Positions 25,022-35,950 are shown, numbered from the stretch's first letter. The stretch: 64,000 nucleotides of DNA from Ephydatia muelleri (GCA_013339895.1 JABACO010000047.1:1-64000), one strand, 5' to 3'. Program-made: numbers and translations. Notes: generated by a model not told the origin, from the sequence alone.

Positions 25022-25659
25022 GCAGAAGATTGTCACATGACATCTTAATCGAAGCTGTGTAAATGTGTGTATGTGTCTGGTTCTGTTGTGCAATCACCAC
25101 ATTACAAGTACATTCCGAGCAAGCACTGTAGAGCACAGTACACAGTAGTAGCTTTTGGCTGTTTTAACACACCAGATAAGGTTTATAAATCACTTGAAGT
25201 GATGATTAGGGTTGTGTATTAATGCTGTATGAGGAGGTTAGGACACTTATCAAAACCTCAGAAATCAAGTATTCTTATAAAATCTAAAGCTGCTTGAGCA
25301 AAAATGACATCCATATGTGCAGTATAAAGTATGCATGTATGTAATAATAGTACAAACCTAATTTAGAGTGAATTCAGTATTATTTAATAATTACACAATA
25401 AGAATAAATGAAAAGCACACACAGACCAGCTGTTACACTCCACTTGTACTCCAACTGGTTCAATATAAATTTTAATTACAAAAAATTCCTACTAGGCAGT
25501 ACAATAGTACAATACCTAAACAACAGTACAATATATATACTTCCAGTACATCACCTAAGTAATTCAATGTACTGGCTATGGTATATTTCTTCCACACATT
25601 GGCTTGACCTGTTTGAAAGAGGGTCACAATCAGAATTATTCTTCAAGTTGCATTGTCAA

Positions 25660-25878
25660 AATACTCACCCTAAACACACCTTACCCCTTACAACCCACTC
25701 TAAACACACCTTATCTCTTACAACCCACTCTAAACACACCTTATCTCTTACAACCCACTTTACCCCTTACAACCCACTCTAAACACACCTTACCCCTTAC
25801 AACCCACTCTAAACACACCTTACCCCTTACAACCCACTCTAAACACACTTACCCCTTACAACCCACTCTAAACACACC
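25660..25878. repeat. 28-bp minisatellite abutting HSD17B12-like stop
   Basis: About eight copies of CTAAACACACCTTACCCCTT+ACAACCCA, ending exactly at the stop codon of the minus-strand reductase gene. The array therefore forms that gene's 3' UTR. Confidence 0.93.
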
Positions 25879-28084
25879 TTACTCCGCTTTCTTTGACGGT
25901 TTCTTCTTCAATGCACGAACACGTGCTCCCCAAAGTACTTTCCATGCCAATGATGCCACCAAAAATTGAGGCAATTTTTGTTGCACATAATACTGCAACA
26001 TCAGATGTGGTTAATGGCTACAGCTGGCCATATGGGGACATGTGGCAGCTGGCCATATGGAGACATAGCTGGCCATATGGGGACATGTGGCATAACTCAC
26101 CTGAAGTGCATGAGCAAAGCAGCCCATCGTCTCATTTTGGATACCAACAGTTGCCACGGCTGCACGTGTGAAGGATACTGGATCAGGTACAAAAAATGAA
26201 GCCTTTCGGATTTTGCTCATTGAAGTAGCTACGAATGCTGGCATGACAGTCTGAAAGAAGCATTTGGTTGTAAGGTTTACCTTGCCCCAACGCGCACATA
26301 CACACGTATACCTGTATAGTGATCCCTTTTGATCCATATTCCACTCGCAATGACTCAGAGAAATAATTTACAAATATCTGTATAGTTGGAAAGAAGTTAC
26401 AAAGTTATAAATGACACTCAACAAATTCCAGGTAATGATTTTTTATCTTCATGCGTGTAGGGGTGTGTGGTGCTGAACCTCAAACAGATGTGTGCACGGG
26501 GGTGTGATCACACTGATGTGCGCATGGGGGTGTGGTAACACTGATGTGCGCATGGGGGTGTGGTAACACCGATGTGACACCTTACCTTGGTGGCCGCGTA
26601 CACACCCAACAACGGCAGCGTACACCTTACCTTGGTGGCCGCGTACACACCCAACAACGGCAGCGGGTGCAGAGATGATGCAGAAGACACATTGATGATA
26701 AGGCCACGCCTCCTGAAGAATGAGTGAATGAGCTAAGTACAAACGGTGATCAAACAGTACTGACTTCTCCTGAACCATCTTTTTCATAACGATATGCGTC
26801 ATCTGAGGTGAACATAAGAAAACTGGTCAGATTCAGCATCCCATAAACAACATCAACTGCTCCTTGAGTACAAAATAATATGTACATCACCAATTAATGT
26901 TCTTCTGGTAGAGAACATGTGTAGGGCAATAAAGTTAAACGTATTACAAAGAGTGGTAACCATTTACTTTTAAACCCATACGAAACTGATAATATAATAC
27001 TTATTAATAATGGCATAGTGAGTCGTTATGAAGTGACATTATTCACTGATAGTAAAATTTGATGACAAGTCAAATTAACACAGAAAATCTGGAACTCATT
27101 AAATGACCTCAAGCATGCCTCAAGCATGCCCTCAAATCAGCCAATACAGACACGATGCATTGCTTTGACTCACATGGACCATGGCTTGACAGTTCAGCTC
27201 AATCACATTTCTCAAGTTCTGTGCAAAGACATATTGCAAAGAGTAAAATAAGCTGTGAGGCAACACTTTCTTCCCAAACATAAGCTCAGCTACAACCATC
27301 CACTTACATCCTCAGGAATGTCAAGGGTGAGCTCCGGGTGGTCATGGCTAAGACCTACATTATTAACTGAACAATACAAAGCGTTGGTACAGAGCCAATG
27401 TCACAAAGTTGTAGCAAGCTCACCAAGCACACCAATGTCCAGACTAGCTAGTCGCTCAGCTATCTGAGAGTAGATCCCATTTGTGCCTTTTGGTGGCTTT
27501 CCCTCGGAGAAGTCAATTGGAAGGACGATCACGTCTCGCTTGTATTTGCTTTCTGCGGAATGGCAAAATTTAATGACGTACGGAACGTTTAGCCCTTTTG
27601 TCCGTACTGATTTCTGTCTCAACAGCAGTCAACTTCTCCAACGAGCGACTTATAATGACGACATTCAGTCCTTGTCGAGCTAGCTGTGTGCCGACTCAAC
27701 ATGCCTGTCAAGCGTACATTGCACGTGACTCACCTCCAACGCATACCCCTTTCCAATGCCTTCCGAGGCTCCGGTGATCACTACGGTGGGCGTATGGGAT
27801 CACGTGACTACCCTGCTAACGGCGAGGCAACTCACCGGCCCATTGCCCGTAGTTCTTAACATTCGTTCTGCATATGCCCCATGGGGCTAGGAAGTACGCC
27901 CAAAATCCACTGCCTAGTGTCTGCAGTTCGGATAAAAGACACTTCGAAAGCCATAGCGTGCCTAGGACAGCTGCAACGTTTCTGCAACGAAATGACTATC
28001 ACCGAGGTTGGATTCAACATGGCAATATCTTTACCTGTACAAATTGAAGCGCTCCGAAAGGATGAGATCCGAAAGGAATTCCAT
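25879..28084 (-). CDS. HSD17B12: Very-long-chain 3-oxoacyl-CoA reductase, HSD17B12-like SDR
   Basis: An ER-membrane short-chain dehydrogenase of the fatty-acid elongation cycle (and possibly steroid reduction). Twelve exons sum to 1002 bases (333 residues): 28035-28084, 27836-27981, 27734-27780, 27608-27683, 27424-27552, 27308-27366, 27174-27218, 26765-26802, 26631-26712, 26312-26377, 26101-26250, 25879-25992. The cofactor motif is WAVITGASEGIGKGYALE. NNVG, the catalytic serine in NVSSAS and the YxxxK motif YAATK are present. The N-terminus is hydrophobic, and the protein ends KKAE, a dilysine ER-retrieval signal. The exon carrying YAATK has its 3' 45 bases duplicated, giving a second in-frame donor at 26586. 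It is head to head with METTL18. Confidence 0.93.
26028..26095. repeat. Short tandem repeat in last intron
   Basis: Three imperfect copies of GGCCATATGGGGACATGTGG in the intron before the terminal exon of the HSD17B12-like gene. Confidence 0.85.
26455..26580. repeat. 27-29 bp tandem repeat
   Basis: Several copies of a unit like GATGTGCGCATGGGGGTGTG+GTAACACT in the intron next to the duplicated donor. Confidence 0.85.
26583..26666. repeat. 45-bp tandem duplication of an exon end and splice donor
   Basis: Two copies of a 45-bp segment, from the CTGCCGTTGTTGGGTGTGTA codons through CCACCAAG|GTAAGG on the minus strand. The first donor is at 26630/26629 and the second 45 bases further on. The duplicated segment encodes the active-site YAATK. 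Confidence 0.93.
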
Positions 28085-28153
28085 GCTGACACTACTAGGC
28101 GCTAGGCGTGCGTTGCAAGAATAACGACAATTATAATTTCAGTAACATTAATA
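28085..28153. promoter_or_regulatory. Probable bidirectional promoter HSD17B12/METTL18
   Basis: Only 69 bases separate the divergent ATGs (87 if METTL18 starts at 28172). Inferred from layout; no core element recognised. Confidence 0.45.
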
Positions 28154-29074
28154 ATGGTAAAGTTAGTTAAAATGTGTGCACATTTCTTCAATTTTTGTGT
28201 AGAAGAGGCAGATGAATGTAGAGCGGGTGCCGAAGAGGAGGCAGATGAGTGTAGAGCGGGTGTCGGTAGCCAGATGTGCAGACAAGATAAAGATACAGAA
28301 GTATCGCGTAACAGGGGAAGTGCAAAGCCAGCAAAACTGTTATTATTGGAAGATCTCCATGTCCTTTCTTCTATGAAGGACCTAGCTCAAAATCTCCACT
28401 TTTCGCCAATAACTCTGCTGTGTGTTACTCCTGGAGTAATGTTGCGTCATCTTCTTTCAGCGAATAACTCAGAAACTCTGTCACGTGGAGAGGAACTAAA
28501 ACAGCTGTTGGCTTTGGCCGACGCCCATCATTCGGACTTGCTTCCTGGAGTATACGAAGGTGGCTTAAAGATATGGGAATGTGCCTACGATCTTGTTCAG
28601 TATCTCGTGACATGTGACATCGAGTTTTCTGGTCTGCGAGTGTTGGAATTGGGCTGCGGAGCCGGGCTGCCGGGTATAACAGCCATATTGAAAGGGGCGG
28701 AAATCACGTGCTTCCAAGACTATAATGAAGAGGTGCTCAGGTACCTCACTGTCCCAAACGTGTACCTGAGCACTTCTGCTCATCCCCATCTAGAAGGTGC
28801 GATTGCACAGTGCCGCTTTTACTCGGGAGATTGGATTGATGTTACCACATTAATGATGACCAACCATGATGTAGGATTTGATGTCATACTTACGGCAGAA
28901 ACTATATATTGTGCTGCATACCAGCCTGTACTTCTGCAGACGTTCAAGGATCTAATCAGTTTGAAGCCATCCAGCGTAGTTATTGTGGCGGCCAAGACCC
29001 ACTACTTTGGGGTGGGCGGGTCAGTACAGATGTTTAGAGAACTTGTTGAAAGGGATGGATTTTTTGATGTGTAA
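28154..29074 (+). CDS. METTL18: METTL18, protein-histidine N-methyltransferase
   Basis: METTL18 methylates a histidine of ribosomal protein uL3 in animals. The Rossmann fold methyltransferase is clear: SDLLPGVYEGGLKIWECAYD, the SAM-binding VLELGCGAGLPG, FQDYNEEVL, RFYSGDW, LTAETIY and AAKTHYFGVGG. Two starts are possible: 28154 (MVKLVK) or 28172 (MCAHFFNFCVEEADE), the latter resembling the family N-terminus. An in-frame near-duplicate EEADECRAG occurs early. The ORF stops at 29074 soon after VERDGFFDV, about 25 residues short of the usual end. A GT|GTAAGT donor at 29071 suggests a missing short last exon, not identified here. The 3' flank is a 24-bp minisatellite. Confidence 0.92.
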   Translation: MVKLVKMCAHFFNFCVEEADECRAGAEEEADECRAGVGSQMCRQDKDTEVSRNRGSAKPAKLLLLEDLHVLSSMKDLAQNLHFSPITLLCVTPGVMLRHLLSANNSETLSRGEELKQLLALADAHHSDLLPGVYEGGLKIWECAYDLVQYLVTCDIEFSGLRVLELGCGAGLPGITAILKGAEITCFQDYNEEVLRYLTVPNVYLSTSAHPHLEGAIAQCRFYSGDWIDVTTLMMTNHDVGFDVILTAETIYCAAYQPVLLQTFKDLISLKPSSVVIVAAKTHYFGVGGSVQMFRELVERDGFFDV

Positions 29075-29202
29075 GTGTCAAGACAATTGACTCTCATCTT
29101 CCAAGGCAAATCCTTATTTTGAGGCCACACATATAGTGGACTGTTTTTGTAATGTTCCTGTGTTTTGCATTGCAAAATGAAAGACAACAATAATGCATGG
29201 GT

Positions 29203-29640
29203 GCATTGGAGAGGGGGGGGAGGGAGAAGCGCATTGGAGAGGGGAGGGAGAAGAGCGCATTGGAGAGGGGAGGGAGAAGAAGCGCATTGGAGAGGGGAGG
29301 GAGAAGCGCATTGGAGAGGGGAGGGAGAAGCGCATTGGAGAGGGAGGGAGAAGCGCATTGGAGAGGGGAGGGAGAAGCGCATTGGAGAGGGGAGGGAGAA
29401 GCGCATTGGAGAGGGGAGGGAGAAGCGCATTGGAGAGGGGAGGGAGAAGCGCATTGGAGAGGGGAGGGAGAAGCGCATTGGAGAGGGGAGGGAGAAGCGC
29501 ATTGGAGAGGGGAGGGAGAAGCGCATTGGAGAGGGGAGGGAGAAGCGCATTGGAGAGGGGAGGGGAGGGGAGGGAGAAGCACATTGGAGAGGGGAGGGGA
29601 GGGAGAAGCGCATTGGAGAGGGGGAGGGGAGGGGAGGGAG
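29203..29640. repeat. 24-bp purine-rich minisatellite, about 18 copies
   Basis: The unit GCATTGGAGAGGGGAGGGAG+AAGC leaves several frames open on both strands because it is 24 bp. G-run density (GGGG, GGG) makes the plus strand a candidate for G-quadruplex folding. Confidence 0.95.
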
Positions 29641-30139
29641 AACCGAGAAACTGCGTCAAATCTTTTGAGACAAGCTGTATTGGCCAACTGGAATAGCAGA
29701 TTATGGAAATGGATAAAATCAGAATAGGAAATGTGCAGTTCAGTTGTCATCTGCAGTCCTTGCATACTTTTATCAGGTCACAGTGTGGTGTGCAAAATAG
29801 CTGACTTGACTAATTGGCATGAATGTCACAAACCAGTTCAACAGATGCAGGAATTGTTCTGTATATGAGACTATAAAAAAAGGACTAGCGACTCTAAGAG
29901 GGGACAAATGTTTGTGCATCGTAACTTCATGGCAGTCCAATTTACAGTTTGTTTTGTGGTAACTGTTGGATCTAAAAACGTTCTTACTTTTTCATGCACA
30001 TTTTTTTGCTGTGGTCAGATCAGAACATGCTATTAGTGCAGAATGATTTTGTTCTGCAATAAACTGTCATGCATACATATATGATTTTGTAAATTTCATA
30101 AAATACACAACAATGCGGTGACTCTAAGTGAGTGAGTCA
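29641..30139. other. Intergenic, nothing recognised
   Basis: AT-rich sequence between METTL18 and the NOL8-like gene. It may contain a last METTL18 exon or 3' UTRs; no coding signal was identified. Confidence 0.5.
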
Positions 30140-31252
30140 TCAGTTTCTCCCTGCATTTATCTTGTTCCTCAATCTTTTTGTTCTTTTGATGGCATCCTTC
30201 CATCTCTGTCGACAGCATTCCTTCATTTTTGGTTTCTTTGTCTTCCATTCTTGCTCAATTTCATCCAGAACACCAATTCGATAGAATGAATTTTCAGCTA
30301 GACGATTTGACCATTTAGGATTTGTTGCATGAAAGAAAAAACAAAACCTAGCAGTTGAGTCAGGCTGCATCGTAATTTTTTGACCAACAGGTTCCACAAG
30401 CTGTTTGACCCTTTTTGGTTTATCATCTTGAGCAACCTGCTTAGATGTTCCAATGATGTCATTGTCTTCACTCTGAAGGAAGGTAAATATATGTCCATCT
30501 CCAAACAGAGACGTGAGGTTTGGATTCACTGCATAAAATCTGTCCATGACATTCTGCACAGTTCCAGTTACTTGAACTTCAGGTACCTGCTCACTGATTT
30601 GGGGTGGACATGCATCAAGAACAGAGGGAGCATCCATTGACGATTGCATTGAAGTACAACAATGTTCCAGGGCTGCATTACCTGGCATAGAGGGATCATA
30701 ATGGAGATATAGCATATCACTCACAGAAGGTGGGGCTTTTTCCTGGTTGTAAGCTGTACTGCTACACACGCTGCCAAACATGGAGCTAAGAATATTCATG
30801 GCTTGTGATTTCTCTTTCTGCAGTTCTATGGAAGGTTCAGTTTGAACTTTGTCGTTGTGTACTGAATTTTCCTGTTGAAACACATCGCTACTATCGTCAA
30901 GAAAATTCTCATTTACTTGAAACCGCGCATCATTCCCAATCTTCTGCTGCATTGCAAATAGCTGATTCCCGGTCTGCCCATCGTATCTGGTCTTTATCAC
31001 GTCTGGCAATTCATCATCACTGCTAAATAGTAATTTCTTAGAAATTGTTGAAGACTCTTCCTCTGTTTTCATGTTTCCAGGAGTAGATGGGCACTCCTTT
31101 TCGTCTTCTGAACTGCTAAAAGTAACACGTTGTGAAGGAGCATTGGTACTTCGGATGAATGCAGATTTGTTCGTCATTTTGAGCTTAAGAGCCTGCAGCC
31201 TCTTCTCATTGGACAGTACTCTCTTGTCACGTCCGTGCGATGCAAGAATCAT
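30140..31252 (-). CDS. NOL8: NOL8-like nucleolar protein, C-terminal part
   Basis: A long single-exon ORF; the frame runs open to 31450, and M31252 or a spliced start near 31310 is likely. The segment DKRVLSNEKRLQALKLK and the C-terminal block FCFFFHATNPKWSNRLAE, FYRIG..DEIEQEWKTKKPKMKEC and RQRWKDAIKRTKRLRNK resemble NOL8, a nucleolar protein of ribosome biogenesis. The middle is low-complexity and acidic/serine rich. The N-terminal RRM domain usual in NOL8 is absent from this window. Upstream of the ORF lie a foldback element (31383-31483) and a retrotransposon remnant, so the 5' exon is either displaced or lost. The assignment rests on a few motifs. Confidence 0.65.
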   Translation of the reverse strand: MILASHGRDKRVLSNEKRLQALKLKMTNKSAFIRSTNAPSQRVTFSSSEDEKECPSTPGNMKTEEESSTISKKLLFSSDDELPDVIKTRYDGQTGNQLFAMQQKIGNDARFQVNENFLDDSSDVFQQENSVHNDKVQTEPSIELQKEKSQAMNILSSMFGSVCSSTAYNQEKAPPSVSDMLYLHYDPSMPGNAALEHCCTSMQSSMDAPSVLDACPPQISEQVPEVQVTGTVQNVMDRFYAVNPNLTSLFGDGHIFTFLQSEDNDIIGTSKQVAQDDKPKRVKQLVEPVGQKITMQPDSTARFCFFFHATNPKWSNRLAENSFYRIGVLDEIEQEWKTKKPKMKECCRQRWKDAIKRTKRLRNKINAGRN

Positions 31253-31382
31253 CTTTACGTTAGCTACTTCTCGCTTCTCGTGTAGCTTTTGGCTCTCGGG
31301 CTCTAATATTATCCTAACCGTATAATTAGAGCAACGTCGGAATGATGACGTAACTAGTGACACCCATAGGCTTATTGCATTC

Positions 31383-31483
31383 AGTCTCGTACCCAGACCC
31401 ACATCGCAGCTGCGGATGGTTACATCACGCATAGCGGTGATGTAATCCATCCGCAGCTGCGATGTGGGTCTGGGTACGAGACT
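31383..31483. mobile_element. 101-bp foldback MITE
   Basis: Nearly perfect inverted repeat: AGTCTCGTACCCAGACCCAC..GGATGG and its complement flank an 8-base loop, with TTACATCAC/GTGATGTAA also pairing. It lies at the 5' edge of the NOL8-like ORF. Confidence 0.88.
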
Positions 31484-32099
31484 AATTAAGATAGAACTTC
31501 AAAGTCGAATCGTTTGAGAACCACAAGATGTTGACCACAAGTGTAAACAATATTGAATAGCTCATGGCATTGCATGTTAAGCTCAAATATTTTGACCGCA
31601 TATACCTGCTAGTTTTGTTGAAATGGGTGTGGCTTGATGCTCTATAAATTATGCGATCGAACATGTATATCACTTACAATGTGCTGGTATTCATGTCCAG
31701 AAATTGTGGACATCGGATTTATCGTAGAGGTTAACGCTGCACAGTCTGAAGTTAAAACACTAGTTATCAAACTATCAGTCACATGGTTCTTGTCTAATAG
31801 TGACCTCATCGATGTCGTCCGGAGAGCCCCACGCGACAAAGACTTCACCTACAAGGATCCTTTTCCTCTCCAGAGGAAAAGGATATGTTCCTTAGTAGAG
31901 TTGTTACAGAGTTATACACATTTGTTTCAAGAATGTATTAAACATAGGGCAAAAAAACAAAGCATTAATCATTTCTGCCTGCTGAGCAGGGCAGAGTCTA
32001 GTGGGGAGCATTGCCTCGATGTATACAGTCCTTTTATGATTCTCATGAATGTAATATTATCAACAGTAACAATTTATCCAAACTATTTACTATATTCAT

Positions 32100-33915
32100 A
32101 TGTTAATTCCAATCTAAGTCACACATCTTCTATTCCACCCCTTATGAAGACTGATGGTTCTCTTGCTATAAATGATCGTGACAAATGCAAATGATTACTT
32201 TGCTTCTGTTTTTACCATAGATAATGGTGTCTTACCCGTCTTCCATCCAAAAGATTCTTGTGTCCAGGCATATCAACAAGTTGAGTTTACTCACAGTAAA
32301 GTATTGTGTGCCCTGAAGCGTCTTCCATCTAAATACTCCAGAACACTAGATGGTTTTCTGCTGGATTTTAAAAATCAGTTGCTTCTGCCATTGCCTTTCC
32401 ATTGTCCAGGCTTTTTACAATGTCTATGGACTGCGGGTGTATACCTCAGGGTTGGAAACAGGCAATTGTTTGTCCCATCTTCAAAAAAGGTTCCCGTAAA
32501 TCACCTAGCAATTATCGTCCGGTTTCTCTTACCAGTGTTTGTTGCAAAGTAATGGAGTCTATTGTGTATGAATCAATGGTATTCTTTCTTCGTTCCAACA
32601 GCCTTATCTCCAAAGATCAGTTTGGCTTTCTTGCCAGGCGTTCTACTTTTACCCAATTGCTAATCACACTTAATGAATGGACTCTCCTTACTGATATTCG
32701 TTCTAAAATTGATTCTGTGTATATAGACTTTGCTAAAGCCTTTGATTCTATCTCTCATAGAAAGCTGCTATATAAGGTAGAGTGCTATGGGTTTACTCCC
32801 CGGTTATCTTCATTTCTTATGAATCGTTCTCAGCAAGTCTATATTGGTCAGTCTTTATCTTCTTCCCTACCTGTTACCAGTGGTGTTCCTCAGGGATCAG
32901 TGCTTGGACCTCTATTATTCCTCATTTATATCAATGACCTTCCTGATTGTTTAGTGCCACCAGTTCAAGCTAAAATATTTGCAGATACCAAACTCTATGC
33001 TACTCACTCTTCTGATTCATCCTCACCTTTGTCTCTGTCTTTGTCGAATTTTTGTATGTGGACTGAAACGTGGCAGCTTAATATTGCTTTTCAGAAGTGC
33101 AATGTTATATCCTTCGGACATAACTCTGCAAGCAATTCTTACTCCCTGGGTGGTGTACTGCTAAATAGGGTTTTTGATATTTGTGACTTAGGTGTTCATA
33201 TTACATCTGATTTTAAACCCAGCTTGCATTGTTCATCTATTGCTGCAAAGGCCTTCCAAACGTGTTCCCTTTAACTTAAAGGTCTTCAAACGCTAAATAT
33301 CTCAACGCTTTGTCGAGTATACATTTCATATGTGAGACCAATTCTCGAATACAATACTCCAGTGTGGAATCCGTGGCTCATACAAGACATTAAATGTGTT
33401 GAAAGAGTTCAACGCTTTTTCACCAGAGCTCTTTTAATACGAGTAAAGCTGCCTACTATGAGCTATACTGATCGTCTTGCTAATTTAGGTCTTCATTCAT
33501 TGGAGTATCGTAGAGTGTATTTTGACCTTGCTATGTGTTTCAAGATTGTGAAAAACCTTGTAGATCTTGATACATCAGCTTTCTTTCGTATCAATTTGTC
33601 ACCATACAGTACAAGAGGGAACTCAATCAAACTTAGTCTTTTGTCATCACCTCACCATAATTTTCGCTCAAACTTTTTCTCAATCAGAGTTATACACATT
33701 TGGAATTCATTACCAGACTCAGTGGTTACATCATCCTTCGAAAAAATATTTAGGTCTAAACTCAGCAACGTAGACTTGTCTCCATTTTGTAAGTGTTACC
33801 CATTTTAGGACCGGCAGTATATTAGTGCATATTCATTTATGCCATTACTTGCCATTGTGTGCCGGATATATGTGCACATAAATCATTATTATTATTAGTA
33901 TTATTATATATAAAC
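32100..33915 (+). mobile_element. Non-LTR retrotransposon remnant (CR1/jockey-like), inactive
   Basis: Reverse transcriptase blocks in order: PPLMKTDGSLAINDRDK, DYFASVF, FKKGSRKSPSNYRPVSLTS, KDQFGFLARRST, YIDFAKAFDSISHRKLLYK, TSGVPQGSVLGPLLFLIYIN, then the catalytic box reading FADTKLYA where FADDTKLY is expected. A C-terminal region (WNPWLIQDIKCVERVQRFF, TDRLANLGLHSLEYRR, WNSLPDSVV) follows. At least three frame changes and the lost catalytic aspartate show it is dead. It is 5' truncated and ends in an ATT-rich simple tail near 33880-33910, typical of this class. Confidence 0.88.
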
Positions 33916-33935
33916 TATGCTGGTCTTGGAAAGTA

Positions 33936-34170
33936 AAGCCTGGTTCATAATTTGACGCAAGAGCCCATGATGCATCACGATGAATGAAAAAAAAAAAACT
34001 GTTCTGGACTTGGCCATCAATTTTTTATAACATACCAGTATCGGGTGTGTTTTAGGTGTGGTTTATCGCTGCGATGTCGCATTGCGTCACAGGAATAGAA
34101 ATTTTTTCTATACCTGCGACAACCATCGCGTCGCATCGCGGGCTATTGTGTCATATTGTGAACCAGGCTT
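33936..34170. mobile_element. 235-bp TIR MITE
   Basis: Terminal inverted repeats of about 24 bases (AAGCCTGGTTCA.AAT.TGAC.CA at both ends, about 21 of 24 matching) enclose GCG-rich internal inverted motifs. No protein is encoded. Confidence 0.8.
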
Positions 34171-34438
34171 AAATGTACTGTACGTTTAGATCCATTATTG
34201 TGGCAACAATCACATGTACATGTATGTCTGATTGCACATTAATGGAACCATTTGGTTTGCCCCAGACGTACATGTACATGTACCACATGCATACTACATG
34301 CATGTACATTGTTGTAGTTCACCTTTTCTTACATGTATGTGTGCAATGCACATGTTGTGTGTGCAGTATTGGCAGGTGTTGGCTACATACATGTATGTCT
34401 TGTGCCTTACACATGAGCTTTGTGCAGTACACGTATTG

Positions 34439-34494
34439 TTGTAGAACGGGGCAATCTGGTCACCATTTCATCTAGTTGGCTTTGTGTGTTGTAG
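34439..34494 (+). repeat. Tandem duplicate of the ClC exon 5' edge
   Basis: The stretch TTGTAGAACGGGGCAATCTGG..CATTTCATCTAGTTG is a diverged copy of the acceptor and first 35 bases of the adjacent ClC exon starting at 34495 (GTTGTAG|GATGAGGCAATC). Confidence 0.8.
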
Positions 34495-34613
34495 GATGAG
34501 GCAATCTGGACACCGCTTCATCTAGTTGTCTTTGCAGCCTTGGGGGTTGGGGGGGGGGTTTGCTGGGAGTTCTCTTCAACAGTCTGAACACGCGGGTTGT
34601 CATGCATCGCATG

Positions 34614-35950
34614 CAGCGCCGGATTTAGACAGTCGTGGGCCCTGGGCAATTATACTTGGTGGCCCCCCCCCCCCCCACTCATCAGACATGCATACTGAAA
34701 TAATACACAATTAATGTAACAATTACACAAACACTTCATACACTTGCAGGCAATGGACTGGTAGTATCACACACAATATGAAATTAGGAAGTTTAGGAAC
34801 GTAATCTATTTCTGAAAACAGCGTTTCCTAGACTTTGCATTAGCAAATTCATTTATCACATCTGAATAATCTAGTTGTTTGGTTATATCAGATTCTATAC
34901 TCATTATTGCAAGATAGTTCAGACGATCTTCGCTCATAGTTGTTCTTAATTTGTTTTTTAAAAGTGCCAATCGAGAGAATGACCTTTCACCAGAACAGTT
35001 GGTGCACATCAGTGAAAGGTAAATTCGCAAAGCAGTTGTGACATTTGGAAAAGTGGAGATCACATTTGTTTTCAAAATTGTACTTAGCATCTGCTGAGCA
35101 TTGTTTTTTTCTTTTGCAATAAATTCTATGAAATGTATCATTTCATTTGGGAAAGAATCATCTACATCTGACCCATAAACAGACACAAAGGCTTTTGATT
35201 CCTCTTCAACTGCAGCCACTGACATGTCATGAAATTCAGTCAGGAATCTAAATCGTAAGTTTACTATTAAGTAGGCAGCAGTCCTTTCTTTACACTCTGT
35301 AATCAAAGTGTCAATTATTCTGAAGAATGTCTCTACTCGAAATTTATCCCTTCCATGCAGCGTAGTAGAATTGATGTCCTGATGCTGTGCTGTTTGTCGC
35401 CTTTTGCGCTGGTTTACATCTTTATATATTTTGACATGTGCTACATCTATTGCTCGTCTTTCAAACTCATCAAATTTAGACCTAAGAACAAGGATCAGAA
35501 GATGTTGGCAGCATGGTTGCACTTGGTTCCGTTTCATTCATACTGTCATGCACGTTGTCGACTACGTCTACGCACTGATGTTCTGCCACTGCGGTTTCGA
35601 GGTTACCAGCCTGGACTCCCTGGAGGGTACTGTGGTTTGGCTCATTTTGAACATGAAATCCAAAGGACAAAAGCCTTGGCAGTTTGCTTTGTAGCTTATT
35701 CCATTCATCAAGTTGTTCTTTCCGCTTCTTTCGTTTCGATGCTCCACTTCGCGCACTTCTATTCTCGGTCTCTTGCTCCGGCTCCATATGCATGTTAATT
35801 CGCTCAATTAACACTAATTAGTAATTTTAGTATGAGTTATTATAAACCAAAAAAACATGAATATCATTATTATGAGAACGGTGGGGCCCCCTCAAAAAGC
35901 CGTGGGCCCTGGGCAGCCGCCCCGTTTGCCCCCCCCTAAATCCGGCACTG
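34614..35950 (-). mobile_element. hAT DNA transposon, internally deleted, with 8-bp TSD
   Basis: A 1337-bp element. Its ends, CAGCGCCGGATTTA and (reverse complement) CAGTGCCGGATTTA, are terminal inverted repeats with one mismatch, followed by subterminal GGGCCC-rich inverted sequence. It is flanked by a perfect 8-bp target duplication ATCGCATG (34606-34613 and 35951-35958), the hAT signature. It sits inside coding exon A of the ClC pseudogene. Confidence 0.93.
34806..35814 (-). pseudogene. hAT transposase remnant (ZMYM1-like), central part deleted
   Basis: Two overlapping minus-strand frames: 35482-35814 encodes the N-terminal leader (MLIERINMHMEPEQETENRS and a KRKKRKEQ basic patch); 34806-35537 encodes the C-terminal part with the hAT dimerisation block LRIYLSLMCTNCSGERSFSR and LALLKNKLRTTMSEDRLNYL. 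The BED/zinc-finger and catalytic core are missing, so the element is non-autonomous. Confidence 0.88.

Noticed and set aside
29094-29765. Several 170-220 codon open frames around 29.2-29.7 kb
   Set aside because: All are translations of the same 24-bp purine-rich minisatellite.
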